64,000 nt of DNA from Acanthaster planci. Its lineage: Eukaryota > Echinodermata > Asteroidea > Valvatida > Acanthasteridae. Every line of letters begins with the position of its first letter. Positions within the stretch are counted from its first letter, which is position 1. Location of the stretch: assembly GCF_001949145.1 (NCBI RefSeq), contig NW_019091371.1, positions 953,468 through 1,017,467 of the forward strand, written 5' to 3'. The notes beneath the pieces are model-generated. The model worked only from the letters and a program-made list of their open reading frames with translations, made no database searches and was not told the DNA's origin. A program made the translations under genes and the position numbers. This document shows positions 49,901 through 58,900 of the stretch, piece after piece.

Positions 49901-52900
49901 AAATCGCAAAATTTGCCATCCTTCAGACTCAGGGTCAATGGAACGAATGCCAAAATCTTTCTTCCCAATTGCGAATGTAACTGCAGGACCGTTCTACTGG
50001 GAATACACGATGGAACACCAGCGTTCCAGTGGGAACGGTCCGACAGAATGGGAACCTTCCTGATTTTTGAGACACTCTCTTACCTTGGTGCGGTCCTCGA
50101 CCTCTGCCAGGGCCTCATCACTCCGACTCCCAAACGCATCATTATGCTCATGGATTGCATCCGTCTCTTCATATCTCGCCAATTGGCCCCAGCTCAAGCA
50201 TGGCTATGCTTCCTCTGCGTTATGGCAAGTCAGGTGGACCTAGTGCCCTTTTGCCATCTATACATGAGACCTATTCAACTCCTCCTACGAGCATTCTTCC
50301 GACCCAAATGGGATCCGATCAATCTCCTAGTTGCTATTATGGATCTCATCCCCCCTCATCTTCGTTGATGGCTATTACGAGACTATCTAGACTGCTGCCT
50401 GCCTTTCCCGAAGATGGATCCTCAAGTAACTATTGCCACCGGATCCTCAAGTAACTATTGCCACAGATGCGTCCCATCTCAGATGGGGTGTCTCCCTTCC
50501 CCTTCCAAGTCTCAATTCCTTGGACGCCACATCAGCATCTTGGAACTTGATCCGATCCTACAACTAGACAGTCATTGCATACATAAGCCACTGCATACGC
50601 CTCTGCCTCCTGACAAGACAGATGCTTCTCTGGGCGTGGGACTTTGGGATTAGCTTACAAAACAATTCATATCCTGGGTACCAGCAATACCGTATGCTCT
50701 CTCAGATCTGTCCAACCCTGTGGACTCTGCACCACAATGTGGCCCAGTCAATCTTTGAAGCACTTGACAGACCATATATGGATCTCTTTGCCTCGCCAGA
50801 GAATGCCCAACTACCAGTGTTCTGCACCAGGTTCCCTCACCCGAAAGCCTGCATGTCAGATTTTCCTCGTGTCAGCTGCGAAGGGATGCTCGGCTATGCC
50901 TTTTCCCCGATATCCCTAATCCCAGCAGTACTGTCGAAGTACTATAAGGTTGATCGAGAACATTACCAAGTCCTTCTCATTGCTGCGTTCTGGCTTCACC
51001 AACCCTGGTTTCCTCGGCTGATCAGACTCCTATTTCAGGTTCCGCTCATCCTCGCAATCAGACTGAACCTTTTCCATCAACCAAAGTCCAACATTCTGTA
51101 CCCACAGCCAGCAGACCTCCACCTGACCTGCTGGCCATTGTCCAGTGATCATTCTGCGCAGCAGGCCTTTCTGATGAAGCTGCTGAAATGGCCGCAAGGG
51201 GCAGATGCCAGTCAACTTGCAAAGTTTACAACGGCAGAATACGACATTTTGCTTCATGGCTTGAAAGTCAGAGTGTGGCTCCAATCAAAGCATCTGTAAC
51301 TCTGGTTGCAGACGTCTTCCTGTGCTTGTTTAACTCTGGGCTACAGGTAGCAATCATCTGTAAATGCCGTTTCACCATCACAGCTCCATGGTGGCTTCCT
51401 ACACAGCTCCTCTCTATCGGACAACAAAGCCCTCAACTCTCCTGCAAGCACCTCTTTCGTGGTATGTTCACTGAACCTCCCCCCCTCTAGACAGCTCATT
51501 TCATCCTAGGACTTATCCTGTGTGCTTCAGTTCCAGGCGGATCAACCCCTCGGACCCCTCAGTGATGACCCCTTACTGCACACCTTCGTGAAGTTGGCTT
51601 TCCTCCTTGCTGTAACCACTTCACGCTAGGCACATAGCTGTGAGCGCAGTCCATCACTGACAGTCACATCAGGTGGGAGCCACAGGGCGTGCATTTCATC
51701 CCGGCTTTGGGCATCCTCACTAAAACTCAATCAGAATCATTCCACCCTCCAGACATTTTTGTACCTGACATCACTAAGCACTCTGGGTCTACTGATGAAA
51801 AACCATGGTGCCCTGTTTAAATTCTTCAATGGTATCTGTGAGGACTCGGAGCTTGAGAGGCACATTTTACTTCTCAGCTTTTGATCACCCCAGTAAAGCC
51901 TCACCAACCAGCATTCAGAGACATGGGCTGTCTCAGCCGTCAAGTTTGCCAGCCCTGAATGGCTGACTTCACTGGATGTCGAAACACACTGCCTTATCAG
52001 AGCTTATGACGTCAGGGCAGTGTCTACCTTATGGGCATACATGTACATGTACTTCTAGAGCGTCCCAATGGAGGACATTTGCTACGCAGCATGCTGGAAA
52101 TTACCACCAACTTTCTCTTCATGCTACCCGAGTGACGTCTTACAGAGAGACTCTATGCCGAGGCTTCGAGGACTATCGCTGGGGCGGGCCCAGGCAGTTC
52201 AACCTGATGACTTTCTCCTCTTGTTGGTGAGTTCCCAACATCTCCTTATCTCCTCTTGATTATCCTAGACCCTGATAATCACATCCTATTTTGTCACATT
52301 AGTGCACCTTACTGTTTGGGTAAGATGAGTGTTATGGACTACTCCCCCACAGCAGTGTGGGAGAGTCTCCTAGGGAATACCTACCCAAACAGTCGGCTCC
52401 CGCCCATCATCCCCACTTGGGCTCAGTTTTTACACATGTATGCTCCGAAAAAGGACGAACACGGTGGCGCCGTCGCTCTGGATGGTAGCACAAAAGGGGC
52501 ACTAGGGTTGATCAAAGTTTTAGCGAATGGCAAAAGGCGTGAAAGGACATTCACTTAAGTAGCAACTGTTTGGGTAAGTATTCTTTAGCGGACTCTCCCA
52601 CACTGCCATGAGGAAACATACCTGTATGTGTTTAGAAGTGGAAATCTGATTACTAAAATATCCTTGCTTAGGCTGGAATGTCAGAAACTTGCATGTTAAT
52701 GCCCATTTGTTGGAATATCTGAATTCAAATATAAACCATTTTGTAAATTTTAGACTTGCCCGACAAAACAATATTTCAGAAACTTTAGGGTTTAACATAC
52801 AAATAATGAATGTTCATGAATGCAACAGTAAAAACAAGTGCATGAGGTGGTGCATTGAAGGTTGATTTCACTGGGCAAAGCTGACCAGAGCAAAACATTC

Positions 52901-55900
52901 AGTCTGTCTCTGAACAAAATTATTTTCATTATATGAAAGTGAAACATTCATTATTTGCTTTATACAGCACTGTATATGATTTGAAAACTTTGCATACAAG
53001 TCTTTACTTTGCTAGTCTGATGAAAAAATGCAATATGAAGTTTTCACTGTCTGCTTTAGTTCATGGTTAAGCGGACAACCCTGTGTTTCTTACAGTTTTC
53101 ACTCATCATTTTATGAGCTACATGTCTTGTTTTTGTTACATGCAAAAGCATGACTTACGAGTTCACAAATTTCCTCAGTTGAGAGAAGAGAAAATGTTTA
53201 GTGACTGTGTTGTGGGTGTATCAGTCTCATTTAATCTTTTATGTATTTGTGTGAAGAGCTGTCCATGCATTTTCTGCTTGCATGCATGCCATGCAGCATT
53301 TTCTCTGTGTGCAAAGAGCCATGACTCTAGTGCATATGCACCTAGTTGTAATCAGTGGTGTTAAAAGATCCAGTAGTTGACCTGTATCAAGTAATTTGTT
53401 GAGATTTGAAGCTTTTAAAGGTGGGGGTAGCAAATAAACTAGATAGGTTTGCAGTAGCACCATGGATATATCTCTTTTATAATATGTGGGGTTCTGAAAA
53501 GAACCAGTGGTAGTCATCTTTTCAGAGTAATTAAGTAATTTGTAAAACATGACTAGAGACCTACAAACCAGTTGTTGAGTCCATAAAAAAGAAGTCAAGA
53601 TTGATGTGAAACTTGGAAAATATTTAATTCTGGTTGGATCATTATCACTTGGTAAAAACCACCCATGTGACAGGCCTTAACTGATAACTAATAGGAATGA
53701 ATAAACTGTCTGAGGTATTTTAGTAGCCTTTTGGTTTGAGGTCAGCACAGAATTTTGAAAGAATTGATATACATGTAATTTGTCTTAAGTTCACGCTACA
53801 CTTGTAAAGTTTTTCAATAATAAGGCAGTTATTTAAAAACTTAACCACATGATGCCGGATGATGTGTAAACACACATAATTTTCCTTGTTTGTTCCACGG
53901 AGGACATGTACCGGTACACTCGTTTAAGAACTCTTTTTTCATTTCCATGGTTGATGTCTTAATGCATTGTGCTTGGATGTGTTCAAATGCAATTGCAATG
54001 TTGAAAAACTTTCAGGTAAATCCCCACCCCCAGCAGCTTTTTCATATAAGAAAATCTGATGTTAACTGGCTATTTAGAGAAAGCTGGAAAAACCCTGAGC
54101 TCTCTTTATAGACACAGAGCTGTAGTTTTTACCTTGCTATTTGCTTTTCATTCGTATACAGGAAGAGAGAGTGCTGAATCAATTTCATTATACAGCCTGG
54201 CCTGACCATGGAGTGCCAAAGTCAGTCAAGCCTATCATGGATATGATCCAGCTATTTAGAGAGTATCTGCCAAGTGAAGAAAGCGTTGTTGTCATGCACT
54301 GCAGGTGGGTTTACCCAAAGGTATACATGCACTTATTGCCAGCTGTATAGGGTGTTTTGTACACCTGAGGGGCAAATAGCACACTTGATTTCACCTTTGA
54401 TGTCATTTGCCCCCAAGGACCATGAATCCCATCACAACAGGCTACAAAGGTTTTCAGCTATTCAAGACCATTGTTGTGCTAAATAAATCTGTATTGAATA
54501 CAAAAACAAGAACTGTTTATGTTTTTTGTTTATTACCATTTGTTTGGCTGATTTTGACAATTTTTTAGCAATTTTTTCGTGCCTCCCACTTTCCCATCAT
54601 AAACTCTGACTGAATGATGTAATGCATCACGTAATGCAATGATGTCACGTAAAGAACCCAATCTTCAAGGTAGGGGCCACTGACCCAGCGTTACACATGG
54701 AGTGACCGAAGTATTGCCGAGGTATCATGCCAAAAAAATCCTTGAAATTTGGTCACAGCAAGTGACAATGCCTACTTGATGTGTCGTTGTAGGATGCAGC
54801 AATACACCAAAGGACGGTGTGCGCCTGCACAGTTTCCCAAAAGACCCTGCATTACGGAAAATCTGGACAGCAAAAGTGTGCTTGACCAGGGCAAACTGGG
54901 ACAGGCTGTCCTCAATGAGTGTCATCTACAGCGACCATTTTACAGCCAATGACTATGTGAAAATGCTCCATGAAGAGTTTGGAAAACCGAAAGCACCTCA
55001 GCTGAAAAATACAGTGATCCCAAGCAGAGCTGTTAATATCTTCCTCCAAAAAATTGGCTTCAAAATCGCTCTCAGAAACTTCAGAATCTGTCATTGCTGA
55101 CTCCACTGTACACGATACGAAGAAAGGCGAATGTTGTAGGTTTTGCATGGAGACGCTTGCAAGGTTGTTCTTTACGTGACATCATGTTATTAACATTCCG
55201 GCATTCAGTGTGAGGGGATTTTTTTTAGGGCGGGGTGCTGGATCAAAAATTCTTTATTTTAAATGGCAAATTTGACTCCTCAGATAAAATTTTCTGGTTT
55301 TTATTATCTCAACCATGTTTGTAATTACCATAACGATGTTTAATATTAAATAGCTGAGAATCTTGAACTGTGATGATAGATTTTGTCACATCATGGATAA
55401 CATCAGATACTGCAGGGTCTCCTCTTTCATGCCTATGGCAATGCAGAATTTGGAACTGCCATATTCACACACACACACAGAATGTTCTCTTTTTTTGTGA
55501 TGTTGCTGTCCTACATATCAATCAAATTTCTGATCTAATTTTGGAATGAGAGAAAAACTTCTTTTTAATAACCAACCTGCTATCATCTTCTGACATTATT
55601 ACGATGAAATTTCATTGAAATTGGACCAGTTAAAACAGGAATGAATGAAATAAAAAGGGCAGTCGTAGCATAGATAGTGCTTCACTTTTCCCTGCTGTGT
55701 ACATGATCTTATGTACCGCACTTCCAACATGACTGTACTACCCCATTTTATCCAGTGTCAACCCGTACAATGTGGTGGAGACTGCACTTTCATCTGTGGG
55801 AAAGATCACAGTAACAGAACCCCATGAGGCACATTGCTCTTGTACCCAGTAATGTCTCTCATGGGTTCGTGGTCTGCAATATGTGTACATATACATGTGT

Positions 55901-58900
55901 GCATGTTTGTGGCATATCATGTGACTAATAGAAAATTGCATTTTGTTACTGTGGTATTATAAAATAGGTTGTATAATTAACTGGCCACTGTGACGGTTAT
56001 TCGCTCCAATTTGTCTTAGGTCTCTTTTGAAAGAAATGAGTTTCTATTTGGCATAGAACGTGCTGTTAAGTCGTGAAACTTCACTGATTTTATTTTGAGC
56101 AATTGTCACCAGTGGCTTTGGTTTGGAGTTAAGGACAACCTGCATGCATAGACCTGTTACACATTTACATGTACATACATGTATGTGTACATGTATGAAT
56201 TGTTCTTAAAATGTCATCATCAAATGAGACTGTTTGACTAGCAAGGAACGTGTAAATACATGTACATGTATTTGTGAGTTACCATATGCAAAGGCTCTCT
56301 GTTATACATGTAAGTACAATGTACGTAGCATTTCATGGGATGAACTTTCATGTTTACAGGTATGTGTAAAATTATAGAATGTCAAAATGTGCTTATGCAA
56401 TCCAATTTTAAATTGTACAAAATAAACAGTAATGAAATATATTTAAACTTATTGAGTTTGGAGGGATTACATGTACATGTACATGCTAAACTTGGTGAGA
56501 TCTTGTTAAACTCCCTGGGTCTTAGGGCTTCATCTGAGAGCAGAATGGCTACAAAATATGGTTGAAAAATGGTGCTAAGTGTCATAGAGAGTTGATGGTT
56601 CTCCCTCTCAAAAATAGCTGAAAAGCAGACTTTGGAAAATCACTTGGGTGGGGTGTGCTTTTGTCTTATGGGTATATACTTGAAAATTTCATTGGTTAAC
56701 TCTAGTAGTTTAATTTTTGTTTCAGAACACTCAGGGATGTTGATATGCATGTTATTGGGCTCTGAACAATGCTGATTGCACACTCTGTGGGGCTTGAATT
56801 TGTAGTGGACTTGACCCCACTACAGTTGCTGATGTCCTTTCATAGATTTATAATTTGCATTTATGGCAATGAAACTGTGGAGCCTAAGTGAATGACACAT
56901 GGGAGGTTGCAAGGTACAAACAATTCGTGTACCTTAGGCTGTGTTCAGATTATAGCCCCCCAGCGATACTGAAAGAAGTGCTGCAAACCTTAGAAATGTT
57001 TCCCTGTCGTTTTGTTTTTTGATATTTTGTTTCTTGTGTTTTTGCATCAGTAGTGGGCCTTTCATCACTGGTCTCATGATTGAAAGGCCTACTGTAGGTG
57101 TGAGCACAAGCACCTATCCTACCTACTTCAGTACCTTCTGTTAGAAAGGTACAGTTCTGAGGTGAAACCATAGCTGTAGCTCTTTAAAAAGTAATACTAA
57201 TATACTAATATAAGTTACAAGACCTTAATTTTGTGAGGACAGACTTGAAATGTTCTGATGATTATTGACGTGAGTAAATAAAACTTGGGGCGTTTAACTC
57301 AGAAAGTCAGATTTAAAGCTACAGTAATTTTTGAACATTCAGATTTCAGGAGAGCTATGAATATTGTCCAAAGACTTCTGAAGTGTAGTGCTCGGCATTT
57401 TCCTCAACATTTTACCCAACCAGTTTTTTCTCTTAAATTATTGAGAGCAGGGCCTTGGACTCCTCCCTTTGTGCCGTTGAATTAATAAAGCAGCTAAGGT
57501 TGGACCGGATAAAAACCTGAATCGCTCTGTGAAAAAAATTCTATTTTAAAATTAGCTAAAAGAAAGGAGTATCTTACTTAGCAGAGTCCATTTATCAAGC
57601 GGCCAATGAGATACTAATTTCACGTATTACCAAGATGACCAAGATTCAAAGATATGGAACCAGCTTTCAAATATGAATGAAGTTTTGATGGTAAAGTCAT
57701 GTTTGAAACACTCAGGGTCAAGTTCAGCACCTGAATCATGGACTGTATCACCCTATTCCTTTTCCTTCGAGGTTTTACGTAACCAATAGTTGGTCAAAAT
57801 TGCAGTATTTGCACAGTATATAAACACTGTGATAAAGGAATAAAATGCAAGTTAGATCGTCAAAAATTACTTGAAAATACCATATGTTTTAGCTTGCAAT
57901 TACATGTATACCTGATAAGTAATATATTTAGATAAATAAACCTTGTACAGCACAGTCCTTATCCGTAGACATGTTTCTGTAGATGGTATGCACTGGGTTT
58001 AATTCTCGAGTATTTCCTAAGAGTCTGAAACTCTGAACCTTAAGAGTCTTCTACTGGAAATTTGAATTTTCGAGTCGTTCATTTCGTAAGAATTTTTTAA
58101 TTTATTCAGTCATTCACGCGTAGTCTGAATTTTTTTGTAGTCATTCTCTCAAAATCTGAACTTTCAAATTATTCATTCAAAGTAGGAATTTTTCAAACCA
58201 TTCACTTTAAGTTGGATTTTCAAGTCACTCGAGTTTCCTGTCAGTTATTGAAATTTCTAGTCATTCACTCAAAGTCTAATTGTCCAGTCATTCACTTGAA
58301 TTCTGAATTGTTGGAGTTAGCTAAGTCATTAGCTAAGTTTGAATTTTCAATTTATTCACTCGTAGCCTTATGGCAATTTTAAGTTGTTCACTCTGAGTTT
58401 AAATTTGAGGCAGATGCCAATCGTGTGAATGATTTTCCAGGCATTCACTGAGAGTCTCAAGGCATTCAATACATGAAACTCAGCTTGTAAACTGATAATG
58501 CCAAACTGGAAACTCAAAACAGTAACAGTTGTTCATACAGTATGTCAATGTTTTCTCATACATTCACTGTTCTTAGTGGGAGAGAAACATCCCATTCTGT
58601 TTTGTGTAAAAAGCCATTCATGAAATGTATATTTCATGAGAGCACATCCCCAAGGAAATAGAAATGGTTACAAACATTCTTTTTCCATATAGACCAACAA
58701 GTTGCAAGTCGCTTTTCCAAATTCTTGTTTCCCAAAGGTAAAAAAATTTTCAAGAATCAGCTTTCCAAAGCAATCATTCCCCAAGTCTGTTGGAAGACAT
58801 GATTTCACAAATTAATTTTTAGTGCGCTGACCATTTGGATTGCTATGAAACTTAAAAAACTGGGGCTTGGTTTTGCTTTGAGTAAATGCCTCAAAAATAT

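Larger units (their letters stand above)
46769..52605 (+). mobile_element. DIRS-type tyrosine-recombinase retrotransposon (degraded, nearly full length)
   Basis: Order on the + strand: inverted terminal repeat, gag-like region, reverse transcriptase, RNase H, tyrosine recombinase, internal complementary region, inverted terminal repeat. Subtracting the nested 931-bp insertion gives ~4.9 kb, the usual DIRS size. Inverted rather than direct terminal repeats, plus an internal region complementary to both outer ends, define DIRS elements, which integrate as circles by a tyrosine recombinase instead of an integrase. Frameshifts, stops, an altered RT active site and a 25-bp duplication in RNase H show it is inactive. 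Confidence 0.9.
45106..54161 (+). other. PTP intron 6
   Basis: 9.1 kb. 45106-46768 and 52606-54161 hold nothing I can recognise. Between them is the DIRS element (46769-52605) in the same orientation as the gene. Confidence 0.7.
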
